64,000 bases of DNA from Calothrix brevissima NIES-22 (GTDB taxonomy: Bacteria; Cyanobacteriota; Cyanobacteriia; Cyanobacteriales; Nostocaceae). The notes under the pieces were generated by a model. That model saw only the letters and a program-made list of their open reading frames with translations. It had not been told where the DNA came from and did no database searches. The translations under genes and the position numbers were made by a program. This document shows, piece by piece, positions 1-9,439 of this stretch. Location: positions 1,612,001 to 1,676,000 of the forward strand of contig NZ_AP018207.1 of assembly GCF_002367995.1 (NCBI RefSeq). Reading direction: 5' to 3'. Every line of letters starts with the position of its first letter. Position 1 is the stretch's first letter.

Positions 1-41
1 TAAGACCATTGACCATTAACTATTAACTTCCAAAGCAACAG

Positions 42-422
42 TTAACGCATAATCGGACTACCATGATGATGCACTAAATACCATTTTCCCCCAAGCAGTT
101 GAAATACATTTGTTGCTATTGATTGCGCTTCTAACCTTCTACCATTTACCACCTGCAAAATATTTTCTACTAACACCACATAAGCGATATTATCAGCTAC
201 TTCTGTAGCCATAATATCTAGATTAATTTCGATGTAGGCAGTACTTCTAAATATCTGTTCCCAAGAGATGCGAACTTGTTTCCAACCCCTGAGAATACTG
301 CGTCCGGGATGAACACAAGTACTACCAATTCCTTGTGACCAGACTGCACTCATGGCGTCAATGTCTTTTTTTTCAAAAGCTCGGTAAAATGCTGTATTAA
401 CGGCTAAAATTTCAGATGTCAT
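42..422 (-). CDS. NTF2-like (SnoaL/DUF4440-type) protein
   Basis: A 126-residue protein with the pattern of the NTF2-like fold used by SnoaL and DUF4440 families: an N-terminal helix (AFYRAFEKKD, ending in a sequence typical of 'one task only' small domains), a W-rich turn near residue 28, and a C-terminal strand ending WYLVHHHGSP. No catalytic residues can be assigned; such proteins may bind small ligands or act as cyclases or isomerases. It lies 12 bp downstream of the hybrid kinase gene on the same strand, so the two are probably cotranscribed. It may be an accessory ligand-binding partner of the kinase, but that is inference from position only. Confidence 0.8.
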   Translation of the reverse strand: MTSEILAVNTAFYRAFEKKDIDAMSAVWSQGIGSTCVHPGRSILRGWKQVRISWEQIFRSTAYIEINLDIMATEVADNIAYVVLVENILQVVNGRRLEAQSIATNVFQLLGGKWYLVHHHGSPIMR

Positions 423-434
423 GGGGAGGGTAGA

Positions 435-3254
435 TTATTTTTGTGTCAACAGTAGGTGCAGAGTTTTTAATAGTTCCTGCACTGTATATGGTTTAGACAA
501 AAATGCTGTATGCTGGAGTGTTTTATCTATCGGTACTTGTTCGCTTGTTGCTAATCCACTAACAGCTATCATAGGTAATTCTGGATTTATGCCATGCAAA
601 GTTGCAATGGTGGTTGCACCATCCATTTTTGGCATCATCATATCGATAATTGCCACTTTAATTTTATCTTGATTGCGGGCATAAAGTGCGATCGCATCAA
701 TGCCATCGCTAGCAGAGATAATTTTGTAATTATAGCTTTCTAAAGATGCTTTTGTTACTTCGCGAATTGCTGCTTCATCATCCACTACTAACAGCCATTC
801 TCCATTACCATTAGGCATTTCGCTATCTTCTGGTATGGGAATTGCTACTGTATTTACCGCAGGTAAGTAGACTTTAAATGTTGTCCCTTTTCCTAGCGAA
901 CTGGATACGTTAATAAAACCACCATGTCCTTTAATAATACCGATCGCTGTAGATAAACCTAATCCTGTACCGTAACCAAATTCTTTTGTGGTAAAAAATG
1001 GTTCAAAGATTTTATCTAATAGTTCGCTAGGTATACCAAATCCGGTATCCGTAATTGTTAAAACTAAGTAATGACCTACTTGGGCTTCAAAATGTACCTG
1101 ACTATAGATTTCATCAATGTAAATATTATTCGCGGCTATTGTAATTGTCCCGCCATCTGGCATGGCATCGCGGGCATTTAAACATAAATTAATCAATACT
1201 TGATGTAATTGGGTACTATCGCCATAAACAGGGAATAAATCTGCGGCTAATTCTGTAGTTAAGGTAATGGTTTTGGGGAATGTTTCTTGAATAATTTGTT
1301 GCAGTTCATCGATAATTTGCTTGATTTGCAGTACACGGCGATCGCCTTCAATTCCCCGAACAAAAGATAGGACTTGTTTAACTAAATTCGCGCCTCGTTT
1401 GACGTTGGTTTCTACTATCGATAACATTTGCTCAATTTGCTGTCCAGAGGCTTTCATTTTCAGCAGTTGTACTGACATTAATATTGGCGATAATACATTA
1501 TTTAAATCATGGGCGATTCCACTGGCGAGAGTGCCGATACTTTCCATTCTTTGGGCACGTAAAAATTTCTTTTCTAGTTGTTTTTTTTTGGTGATATCAG
1601 TATCAACAATTAAGATAGATTGCGGTTGTAAATGCTCGTCGCGGACTAACATCCAGCGACTAGCAACGATGAGTTCTCTGCCGAATTTACTAGTTTTTTC
1701 TAATTCTCCTTCCCAAGAACCTTGTTGAATTACAGTCTGACAAATTTCTAAATATTGTGCTAAAGGTTCATTGCTAAAAATTTCATGGGCAGTTTTATCG
1801 ATCGCTTCTGCTGCTGTCCAACCATAAAGCTGTTCGGCGCTTTTATTCCACAGCAGAATTTTATTAGATAAATCTCGCAGCACAATTGCATCTGTAGAGA
1901 TATTTAACAATGCAGCTTGTTCGCGTATTTGTTGTTCTACTTGTTTGCGCGTGGTAATATCTTCAAAGATATATAACCGCCCAAAATATTGATCTAGGCG
2001 ATCGCGAACTTGACTAGAAAATCGCCGAATTGTCCGTCCATCGTTAAATGCAATCTCATCTTCCACGACGCAACGGTATTCTTCGCTTTGTAAGGGAGTG
2101 CAGGAAGCAGCAAAAGCCGGAATATCTTGAATTAATTGCAGACAATCGGGGATAATATCCTGATTTTTCAATTTTCGCTCTGCCATCGGCGATTGGAGAT
2201 GTTCAATCCCCCAAATTTCACAAAAGCGATCGTTAAAATACAGTATCTCATCGGTGCGATTATCTACCACATAAAATGCTAAAGGGGAAACACTAGTCAT
2301 AGAACGTAACAGTGCTTCTGTCCAGCGTAATTCGTCTTCGGCTTGTTTGCGATTGCTGATATCTTCAATTACATAGGCAAATTGTAGCGGCTTGGTGTGA
2401 CTGTGAGCGATCGCGCTCACTGTTGCAGATAACCATGCTTTACCTTGGGGAGTATCTACAGCATATTCAAACTTTACAGGTAATTGGCTAGCTGCTGCTT
2501 GCTGGTAATAATCTAACCACTTGACTATCTGCTCATCTGGTACACCCATTTCTCGCTCGCGGCGATTTTGCATAGCATTGGGGGTGAGTTCTAAAAATTT
2601 CGCTGCGGCTAGGTTGTCAGAAATATGGCGGATATCATTATCTAACAATTCCACAATTCCCATCATCATCGGCGCGCTATCAAAAAAACTGCGCAGAGTG
2701 CTTTCACTTTGATATTGTGCTTGCTGTGCTTGTTTAAATTCTGCTTTAATACTGGCTAATTCCAACAAGTTCCGTCGTAGTTCTAGTTCTCTAATTGCCA
2801 ATCGGCTTAAAGCTTGTAATGATGCAATTTGGCGATCGCTAATTTGACGGGGTACGCGATCGATTACACAGATCGTCCCAATTGCTTCTCCTCCCGGTGC
2901 AATTAAAGGAACGCCAGCGTAAAATCTCACATGAGGTTCACCGATAACAACCACAGAATTAGCATACTTTTCCTCTGCCAAAGTATCGGGAATAATTAGA
3001 GGTTGGGATTGCTGGATACATATCGGACAAAAACCCCATTCTCTTGGCATTTGTTCGATATTTAACCCTACTTTCGCCTTAAACCACTGTCGATGACTAT
3101 CAATCAGATTAACTAAGGCGATGGGTGTCTGACAAATCTCTGCTGCTAAAAACGCTAGATCGTCAAATGCTTTTTCTGGGACAGTGTCGAGAATTTGATA
3201 TGTACGGAGAGCCTCAAGCCTTTGTCTTTCAGGGTTACACAATGCAAAGTTCAT
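435..3254 (-). CDS. hybrid sensor histidine kinase (GAF-PAS-PAS-PAS-HisKA-HATPase-REC)
   Basis: A 939-residue soluble hybrid kinase. A GAF domain covers about residues 25-160; three PAS/PAC modules follow (about 185-305, 310-440, 445-560). The dimerisation helix has GIAHDLNN with phospho-acceptor His582. The ATPase has an N box around Asn693, G1 DTGFGIP and G2 GTGLGLS. A C-terminal receiver spans about 820-935 with DD near 825, phospho-acceptor Asp871 and Lys921. There is no transmembrane segment or DNA-binding output, so phosphate is probably handed to a separate partner not in the window. It starts at an ATG. The downstream NTF2-like gene is 12 bp away. The signal is unknown; GAF and PAS sensors are typical of light, redox or small-ligand sensing in cyanobacteria. 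Confidence 0.93.
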   Translation of the reverse strand: MNFALCNPERQRLEALRTYQILDTVPEKAFDDLAFLAAEICQTPIALVNLIDSHRQWFKAKVGLNIEQMPREWGFCPICIQQSQPLIIPDTLAEEKYANSVVVIGEPHVRFYAGVPLIAPGGEAIGTICVIDRVPRQISDRQIASLQALSRLAIRELELRRNLLELASIKAEFKQAQQAQYQSESTLRSFFDSAPMMMGIVELLDNDIRHISDNLAAAKFLELTPNAMQNRREREMGVPDEQIVKWLDYYQQAAASQLPVKFEYAVDTPQGKAWLSATVSAIAHSHTKPLQFAYVIEDISNRKQAEDELRWTEALLRSMTSVSPLAFYVVDNRTDEILYFNDRFCEIWGIEHLQSPMAERKLKNQDIIPDCLQLIQDIPAFAASCTPLQSEEYRCVVEDEIAFNDGRTIRRFSSQVRDRLDQYFGRLYIFEDITTRKQVEQQIREQAALLNISTDAIVLRDLSNKILLWNKSAEQLYGWTAAEAIDKTAHEIFSNEPLAQYLEICQTVIQQGSWEGELEKTSKFGRELIVASRWMLVRDEHLQPQSILIVDTDITKKKQLEKKFLRAQRMESIGTLASGIAHDLNNVLSPILMSVQLLKMKASGQQIEQMLSIVETNVKRGANLVKQVLSFVRGIEGDRRVLQIKQIIDELQQIIQETFPKTITLTTELAADLFPVYGDSTQLHQVLINLCLNARDAMPDGGTITIAANNIYIDEIYSQVHFEAQVGHYLVLTITDTGFGIPSELLDKIFEPFFTTKEFGYGTGLGLSTAIGIIKGHGGFINVSSSLGKGTTFKVYLPAVNTVAIPIPEDSEMPNGNGEWLLVVDDEAAIREVTKASLESYNYKIISASDGIDAIALYARNQDKIKVAIIDMMMPKMDGATTIATLHGINPELPMIAVSGLATSEQVPIDKTLQHTAFLSKPYTVQELLKTLHLLLTQK

Positions 3255-3814
3255 TCAACTTTCCTACTACTATTGAATTACATAACTTCGTGCGAGCACG
3301 ATTTGCTCAATTCATCCAGCAGAGAAAACGTCAATCTGACGGTATTTGACTAATGCTTACTATGATTCTGCTTGTTAGTAAAATCTATACATTTGTTAAT
3401 TTTTATGATTAATTAGTAAATTTTTGGCGCAAATCATTAATCTAGCTGACATTGACTCGCAATGCAGCCATTGAATATTCATTGTCTAATCAATTTAGCA
3501 ACAAACTATAATTACCTTTAATTATAGTAATGTATCTAGAGAAAGATGACTGATAACTGTAAATTTGACATAAATTTACTTTAATCATCCTATTGCTTTT
3601 CTATTAGTAATCCCCTAGATTAAGACAAATTTAAACAATGGTGGCAAAAGTATGGATTAGCGCCAAAAACATCCAGCAAACTATGTCAAAGGAATGACTG
3701 TTGACTCTTCAGATAGATTTTCATGTTTGATGGTGAAACTTTTTCGTGAATGCCTAAGCAGAAGTCATGAGTCATTGGTTATCGCTCAAGCGATAGGATG
3801 AACAAAGTATATAG
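3255..3814. other. intergenic region between divergent kinase and moaE
   Basis: AT-rich 560-bp gap between divergently transcribed genes. It must hold both promoters, but I see no convincing operator, RNA gene or repeat. No conserved reading frame was found. Confidence 0.5.
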
Positions 3815-4330
3815 ATGTATATCAACTTTTTTATGACAAATACATTAAACTTGCGTATTCCCCAAAGAACTGAAGATAGCTTTGCTATTACTTTTGCACC
3901 CTTATCTATAGAAGAAATCTATAGTAAGGCCGATGATTCAGCTAATGGTGCGATAGTAATGATGAGTGGGATGGTTCGCAATCAAACTGATGGTAAACCT
4001 GTAGTTGCTTTAGAATATCAAGCCTATGAACCGATGGCGTTACGGGTATTTGCACAAATCGCTGTTGAGATTCGTTCTTTGTGGAATGATGTGAATCGAG
4101 TAGTCATCCACCATCGCATTGGACGTTTACAAGTAGGAGAAATTAGCGTGTTAGTTGCTGTAGGTTGTCCCCATCGCAGCGAAGCTTTTGCAGCTTGTCG
4201 CTATGCTATTGATACCCTAAAGCATAATGCCCCAATTTGGAAAAAAGAGTGGTATAGCGAGCTAGATGGTAAACTATCTAGTAGTTGGGTAAGTATTGGT
4301 GCTTGTGAACAGTCAGGACAAAATTGCTAA
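3815..4330 (+). CDS. moaE: molybdopterin synthase catalytic subunit MoaE (3' end at element junction)
   Basis: MoaE carries out sulfur insertion into precursor Z with MoaD to make molybdopterin. The family signatures are present: GAIVMMSGMVRNQ, the HHRIGRLQVGE core, and the active-site-type IWKKE near residue 145. The annotated start gives 171 residues; the ATG at 3833 (MTNTLN) gives 165, closer to the usual 150-160, and neither has a clear ribosome site. The C-terminus (SSSWVSIGACEQSGQNC) lies on the attachment site of the integrated element: the last codons overlap the recombinase start, and a diverged copy of the same 3' end appears at 26.5 kb. The reading frame is intact, so enzyme function is probably preserved after integration. 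Confidence 0.93.
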   Translation: MYINFFMTNTLNLRIPQRTEDSFAITFAPLSIEEIYSKADDSANGAIVMMSGMVRNQTDGKPVVALEYQAYEPMALRVFAQIAVEIRSLWNDVNRVVIHHRIGRLQVGEISVLVAVGCPHRSEAFAACRYAIDTLKHNAPIWKKEWYSELDGKLSSSWVSIGACEQSGQNC

Positions 4331-4335
4331 AATTC
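4277..4335. other. putative left attachment site of integrated element (within moaE 3' end)
   Basis: Positions 4277-4335 align without gaps to 26502-26560, with runs of 14 (tctagtagttgggt) and 14 (agtattggtgcttg) identical bases and about seven mismatches in all. The segment encodes the MoaE C-terminus and includes the start of the adjacent serine recombinase. A direct repeat at both ends of a mobile region next to a recombinase is the expected result of site-specific integration. The exact crossover dinucleotide cannot be fixed from one genome. Confidence 0.7.
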
Positions 4336-5705
4336 CCGAAGTAATTGCCTATGCCCGTGTTTCGTCTAGGGAACAAGCAGAAAATTCTGCTGCCTTAGAT
4401 CAGCAGATAGCTCGTCTTAAGGCAGCAGGCGCAGAACTGATATTAGTTGATACTGAATCCGGGCGTGAGGGGAAAGAATCTCAACGTTCTGATTTTCAAA
4501 AGCTCATAAAGTGGGTTCGAGGCGGGTTAGTGAAGCGAGTTATCATAACCCGACTTGATAGGTTATCGCGTTCAGTGCTTACACTGCGTAAGGTTATCAA
4601 AGAATTTCAAGACTCAGAATGTGTGTTGGTGGCATTAGATGAAAATATCGATATGTCCAACGCTGGTAGTAAGTTCAATGTAAATATGCTGTGTGCTCTT
4701 GCAGAAATGGAAAGCGATCGCCTCTCGGAGCGCATTCGACGAGGTAAAGAGCATTTCCGAAAGGAGAAACGTGCCTCACATCCGCCATTTGGGTACATGG
4801 TGAAAGACTATCGATTCTACCCGAATCGTGAACCATTTCTTTGTTTGCTCGCTGATAAAAAAGAGTATTCTAAAGCGGATATGGCAAGGGATTTGGTTGA
4901 ACATTATATTACGAAAAAATCCCTAAATGAGGGATGCCGATACTTTCAAAATCGTTATGGTTACTCAGAGTTTTGGCAAACTGCATTCAAAAAATGGCTT
5001 ACCAGTCCTGTCCTGCAAGGTGATTTGGTATACTACCCTAAGTCGAAAAATCCAGAAATTCATCCAAATACCCATGAAGCTTTAATAAGCCGAGAAGAAG
5101 CGCAAACAATTAAAGAGATTATAGAATTTAACCGTAAAGTAGGAGGTTTTGGGCATCGTCGAGGAGTGTATCCCCTTACTGGATTAGTAAAATGTGAATG
5201 TGGTGGTGGCTGTGTAGTAGCTACTGGTTCAAAGGGAGTAATTAAATATTTTGTCTGTGCGCGGGTTCGCTTAGGGCGATGTGAGCGTAAGCATAGCGTG
5301 AAAATAGAAGAACTAGAAAATGCCGTAATTGAAGCTTTAATAAGCAGAGCGGGTGAAATTGCTCTGTTTGCAAATTTAGGTTTTGTGGAAGAGTCACCAG
5401 AATTGCAGGATTTACGAATACAGCTAGCAGAATTAGAAGCTTTGACTAATTCTAGGCGAAATGTGAACCCTGCGATTTCTGAAGCTATCCGTAAATTAAG
5501 AAATCAAATTGAGCAGTTACAACAGCAAACCCAAAATCAAGATCAAATTGAGATAAATAACCGAGAATTACTTAGGCTAGTAGCTTCACGTCATGATTTT
5601 TGGGCTGAACAGGATACATCTCAGAAACAAAAGTTTTTTCGGGCATTGGTTGATCATGTTCTAGTGTCAAATGGCAAAATTCTTCAGGTTGTATTGAAGG
5701 TGTAA
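4296..5705 (+). CDS. XisF-like serine site-specific recombinase
   Basis: A large serine recombinase of 469 residues, resembling the XisF family that excises the fdxN element in heterocysts. It has a resolvase domain with YARVSS (catalytic Ser23 if counted from the TTG at 4296), RLDRLSRS and EMESDRLSERIRRGKEH; a recombinase domain; a zinc ribbon (GLVKCECGGGC...CARVRLGRCERKH); and a C-terminal coiled coil. The start is uncertain: TTG 4296, GTG 4299 and GTG 4305 are in frame, all inside the moaE 3' end, so the gene overlaps its own target site. It is the likely integrase/excisionase of the 22-kb element whose right end lies near 26.5 kb. Confidence 0.9.
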   Translation: MVLVNSQDKIAKIPEVIAYARVSSREQAENSAALDQQIARLKAAGAELILVDTESGREGKESQRSDFQKLIKWVRGGLVKRVIITRLDRLSRSVLTLRKVIKEFQDSECVLVALDENIDMSNAGSKFNVNMLCALAEMESDRLSERIRRGKEHFRKEKRASHPPFGYMVKDYRFYPNREPFLCLLADKKEYSKADMARDLVEHYITKKSLNEGCRYFQNRYGYSEFWQTAFKKWLTSPVLQGDLVYYPKSKNPEIHPNTHEALISREEAQTIKEIIEFNRKVGGFGHRRGVYPLTGLVKCECGGGCVVATGSKGVIKYFVCARVRLGRCERKHSVKIEELENAVIEALISRAGEIALFANLGFVEESPELQDLRIQLAELEALTNSRRNVNPAISEAIRKLRNQIEQLQQQTQNQDQIEINNRELLRLVASRHDFWAEQDTSQKQKFFRALVDHVLVSNGKILQVVLKV

Positions 5706-5766
5706 GTCCCTTTCTCCGAGCATAATCTAGCATAGCTTTTCTCAACTCTTCACGAATGGTCATCAC
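5572..5766 (-). CDS. possible small protein antisense to recombinase 3' end
   Basis: A 63-64 residue frame with an AGGAG ribosome site about 8 bases before ATG 5763 (GTG 5766 is also in frame). The N-terminus (MTIREELRKAMLDYARRKG) looks protein-like and lies outside the recombinase, but the distal two thirds run antisense to the recombinase C-terminal coding region. No family is recognised. It may be a real small gene or a chance frame; I lean to chance for the distal part. Confidence 0.25.
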   Translation of the reverse strand: MMTIREELRKAMLDYARRKGLTPSIQPEEFCHLTLEHDQPMPEKTFVSEMYPVQPKNHDVKLLA

Positions 5767-5943
5767 ACCTAAACTCCTACTGTTAATGAGACTTTACAAA
5801 TTTCCAAAACAGTGTGCATAAAAATTTTTCACTAATGAAGTACGACTTCTAATGACACGCGATGGTTAAATTACTTACAGACAATGAGCTTAAAATTTGC
5901 CCGATTTAAGGAAACAAAGATCACTTGTGTATAAATTGAAAAG

Positions 5944-6269
5944 TTGGTAACTTGGTAACAAATTGCTGTAGGTTCTTAGCTGAGGAACCTTCTAGAGTGG
6001 TAACAAAGTTGGTAACTATTCAGTAACAATCTTTGCTGTACTTCCTGCACCTTTTGATATCAGGCAAGTTGAAAGGAGAGACAAGGACGGTAACACAACA
6101 CCTTTTATTTTCTAGTAATTGATGAGCATTGTTACCGTCATCATGTTTCTTTTCATTTAAGGCATTCAAGCCTTAAACTCCTGTTTGTTACCAGTCTGTT
6201 AGCACTCTTGTTACTAGCTTCAAAGTCTATTGCACAAAGCAGTTAAGATACATTGTTACCAGTGTTACC
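5944..6269. repeat. cluster of GGTAAC/GTTACC iteron-like repeats
   Basis: Nine copies of the hexamer GGTAAC occur in about 325 bp: five in the plus orientation (starting 5946, 5954, 5999, 6011, 6089) and four in the minus orientation (within 6130-6136, 6186-6192, 6254-6260, 6263-6269). Some extend to TTGGTAACA. The last two lie inside the end of the primase/helicase gene. Clustered short repeats beside a replication gene are typical of plasmid origins, but function is inferred. The 476-bp gap to the recombinase holds no other recognisable feature. Confidence 0.5.
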
Positions 6270-8744
6270 AGAGTTATCTTTGATTTTGATTTGGTAAGTT
6301 TTACCGGACTGTTGATTGTCAACCGCATAGCCCAAATCAACAACCTGTTTCATGAATGCTCTAGCTTCAACAGCACTAGGTTTATTGTTACTTGATGACC
6401 ACTGAGTCACTCGCCTTGCCGTAATCCAACCCTTTCCCTTAAACCGTTCTATAAAACGGGTAATTTTTGATGAATCAGGATGAATTGTTATACCAGAGTC
6501 AGCATAAATAAGACGAGCTTGATCAATCAACCACTTTGTAAATGCGATCGCTAGCTCCAATAACTCACTGTCTATGATAGTTTCCGGTATACGATCTTCA
6601 ACAACTGCATTCATACAATGGGCAGTGAGAGCAATTCTAGCTGCTCTTTCTTTTGCTTTTGGATAAATCGCTCTCAATGCGGAATTCGGTTCGTTAACTT
6701 TCTGCTTTTCACACCAACTATGCCACTCCTTCCAAACTTGTTGCCCACGTTGATCCAGTTTGTAAGTCTTTGGCAGCAAGTTTTCTAAGTTCTTGTAGAG
6801 GTGGTTGTGAAGCAATGCTAAGAAGTTATGGGTTGGTTCCTCACCTGGTGGTGGCATTTCGGTTAATGGTAACTGAATCCACATATATCGAGACCAAAAC
6901 CCGTCGTCTTCCTTTAAGTCACCCATATGCTTTTGCAAAACACAGGGCTGAATGGTTCCTACCATACTTATAGATGTACGAGGTATAGACACTCTAGATC
7001 CACTCTTGCGGTTAATTTTGATAGATTTACCGTCATAAGCAGACAGCCATATTTGGCGATCATTACCTCTACCCTGAGGACGATACTTATTAAATCCACC
7101 AAGGAATCCTGCCAATTCATCGATTGCAAGAATAACTCCTCGATTTGGTTGCTTGTTCAAGCAATCAGCGATTGCCTCCATAGTTGCATCTTGAAGGTAA
7201 TACTCCCTTGGAAATGGTTCAGTGGGCATATCCCCTTTGTCATCTTTTGAGAGTTTCTGCCATTTGGCTAATTCTTGTTTATACTGTGCTAAGTCACGCT
7301 GATAAATTTCTTCAGCATCTGCTTGGAACTCCTCAAGCGGATTCAATATGCTGCTAAAAATCGGTGATTTTGTCGCACCTGTTTCCCCAACCAAACCCAT
7401 CCACAGGATTGGAGGTGGACGGAAGTTTGTAGCAGCATCAATTTCGATACAAGTATTAACTCTTAATAAAGAAGCTGCAACAGGTAACAAAACCCCAATA
7501 AACGTTTCTAGCGGAACATTAAATCTTTGTGCGAGGCACGTTAAGGGAATCGTCAGGCTCGAAGAAAGTAATGATTGAACAGGTGCAGCTTTTTCAGTTA
7601 GTTCAAGGAGGTTTTGAACTTCTTGAGCTAGTTCCTCTATATCTTCTGATTCTTCATGCCGTAAAGATAGAGATTGTGGAAGATCTTTGCCCTCGCTTCT
7701 GCTAGTACTAAATGGAGGTTGCCAGCCATTCTGTTTAGCTAATAATCCTAATGTGCCTAGCTCAACTCCTTTACCAGATTTGAAATATTTCCAATGCTTT
7801 GCACAGGCATTTTCGTCATAGTTACTAGCTCCTCGACTCCAGTCATCCCACTCCGGTAACAAGTCCTGACTAACAGAGTGTAGAGCCATTCCAACCTTAA
7901 TCCAAGTATCATAGTCTTCTGTTGGAGGAATTGCATTGAGGTAAGACAAAGCCCAATCCTTCTCAGTCCATGTTTTTAAAATACTTGAGGTCTTGGATTT
8001 CAATTGAGTGGGATGATGCGGAAGTTTACTCTTCAGCATTTGCTCGATCATCCACATAGGAGCTTCTGCAATCTCACATTCCGCAGGAGACTTACCTGGA
8101 AGCCATTGATAAGCTTTTGTATCGGGGTGATAGCCAACAACAACAGACTGACAGCCATCCCAACGAAGTTCCAGTTGTTCGGGTTTACCATCGTCTCCTT
8201 GGATATCTGTTTTGATTTGTGTGGTTTTGATCGCTTCCCAAAACTTTTCTGAGACTCGATAAATAGCCTGATAGCGTCCTTCTCTACCTGATGTCACAGT
8301 AACTGTTTTAGGCAATGCTTCTTCCAGAGATTGTTCTGAAAGTTTCTGAATTAGCTCGTCACAACTTGCCCCATCATGATCAACAAATAGTAACCCATTT
8401 GACGGAGTTCCGCAAAGAACGCCAACTGCAAACCACCATGAGACAGGTGGATTAATCATTTCTTCATTCTGTTTTTTCACTGTTAAGCATTTGAAGTAGC
8501 CAGTTTCAACTGCTGCTTCAAAGTCCTGGCGTTTCAAGGGAGTATTTTGCCAGTTATTTCCCAATGGAGCTTTTTTCTTCCCCACTGCAACAAGTGCCCA
8601 ATCTTCAGGTAGTAATTCCACATTCTGAAGAAGTTGCTGAGGCATTATTGTGTTACTGGTGTTAGAATTATGAACAGAAATTTTTTTTGTACTTTGGCGA
8701 TCGCTGTTAGTAGCAGTGATCGCTTCTTTCTGGGTTTCATCCAT
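6243..8744 (-). CDS. plasmid/phage-type primase-helicase (PriCT-2, DUF3987)
   Basis: An 833-residue replication protein. The N-terminal part (LPEDWALVAVGKKKAPLGNNW) matches the start of bifunctional primase/polymerase-like proteins. A PriCT-2-like module follows at about residues 265-345 (YLNAIPPTEDYDTWIKVGMAL...WDDWSRG). The second half is DUF3987-like, with a Walker-A-like GETGATKSP, an acidic strand VILAIDELAG and a conserved TSISMVGTIQP. Such proteins prime and unwind DNA on cyanobacterial plasmids and integrated elements. It suggests the excised element can replicate. Iteron-like repeats lie just beyond its 3' end. The start ATG at 8744 is the first plausible one; no strong ribosome site is seen. 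Confidence 0.8.
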   Translation of the reverse strand: MDETQKEAITATNSDRQSTKKISVHNSNTSNTIMPQQLLQNVELLPEDWALVAVGKKKAPLGNNWQNTPLKRQDFEAAVETGYFKCLTVKKQNEEMINPPVSWWFAVGVLCGTPSNGLLFVDHDGASCDELIQKLSEQSLEEALPKTVTVTSGREGRYQAIYRVSEKFWEAIKTTQIKTDIQGDDGKPEQLELRWDGCQSVVVGYHPDTKAYQWLPGKSPAECEIAEAPMWMIEQMLKSKLPHHPTQLKSKTSSILKTWTEKDWALSYLNAIPPTEDYDTWIKVGMALHSVSQDLLPEWDDWSRGASNYDENACAKHWKYFKSGKGVELGTLGLLAKQNGWQPPFSTSRSEGKDLPQSLSLRHEESEDIEELAQEVQNLLELTEKAAPVQSLLSSSLTIPLTCLAQRFNVPLETFIGVLLPVAASLLRVNTCIEIDAATNFRPPPILWMGLVGETGATKSPIFSSILNPLEEFQADAEEIYQRDLAQYKQELAKWQKLSKDDKGDMPTEPFPREYYLQDATMEAIADCLNKQPNRGVILAIDELAGFLGGFNKYRPQGRGNDRQIWLSAYDGKSIKINRKSGSRVSIPRTSISMVGTIQPCVLQKHMGDLKEDDGFWSRYMWIQLPLTEMPPPGEEPTHNFLALLHNHLYKNLENLLPKTYKLDQRGQQVWKEWHSWCEKQKVNEPNSALRAIYPKAKERAARIALTAHCMNAVVEDRIPETIIDSELLELAIAFTKWLIDQARLIYADSGITIHPDSSKITRFIERFKGKGWITARRVTQWSSSNNKPSAVEARAFMKQVVDLGYAVDNQQSGKTYQIKIKDNSGNTGNNVS

Positions 8745-8841
8745 TTTTAATTACTCGTTTTGTAGTTTCCATGAGCATGTTTAATCAAATAGTATTGAAA
8801 CTGCCTTGAAATAGCAGTGTCTCTGTTAAGAAGCATAAGAA

Positions 8842-9126
8842 TTACCTTTTACCCTTTCGTGTCTTTTGTACTTCTAAACTTGCCAAATAACGTGCAATTT
8901 CTTTCTGGTGCGCGTCTGGATTATGCTTGTTGGCAAGCCAATTAAGGCAAAGTGCCAGGTTGTAGCGAATTGTTCTGGAATTCTCTCTAACATAATGAAT
9001 TCCTTCAATCCATTCACCACGTTGCCGTATTGCTTTTAGAGTATGTGAACTATACCCAATATGTTGAGCTAAAATATTTTTGTTGCAGAAAGAGAAAGAC
9101 GTATAATCATTAGCTTGTTTAGGCAT
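8842..9126 (-). CDS. excisionase-like DNA-binding protein
   Basis: A 94-residue basic protein with a winged-helix/excisionase pattern: a helix-turn-helix ILAQHIGYSSHTLKAIRQRG, then WIEGIHYVRENSRTIRYNLALCLNWLA, which resembles the wing and final helix of phage excisionases. The C-terminus is lysine/arginine rich. It lies upstream of the primase gene on the same strand (97-bp gap) and could be a recombination directionality factor for a XisF-like recombinase, or a copy-control regulator. The class (small DNA binder) is fairly sure; the exact role is inferred. Confidence 0.6.
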   Translation of the reverse strand: MPKQANDYTSFSFCNKNILAQHIGYSSHTLKAIRQRGEWIEGIHYVRENSRTIRYNLALCLNWLANKHNPDAHQKEIARYLASLEVQKTRKGKR

Positions 9127-9439
9127 ATTGAAATTTCCTGAGTATTAGAGTAATTAGCAAGATAATTTCTAGTTTCATATAAGAGTAATTTCTTGATTGG
9201 AATTATTAGAGTGAGAAACTTAGACATTTAGAGGTTTCTACTTATTTCATTGCAAGGTTTTTAAGGGCAAATGCAATATTAAAATCTCGCTTTTTTCCAA
9301 AATAACCTCAAAAATCTCTAATCTAAAAACCAATGCGAACTTGTAAATTTTTATTAAAAAAATATAAATTTAGGCAAATTTATGCTGTATCGCTGGACAA
9401 TGGCAATAATATTGGTTACATAGTGAATGCACATATCCA
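9127..9439. other. divergent intergenic region, AT-rich
   Basis: 313 bp between the excisionase-like gene (leftward) and the unknown 362-residue gene (rightward). It must contain divergent promoters. It is very AT-rich with A-tracts near 9350; I see no clear dyad or RNA gene. Confidence 0.4.
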
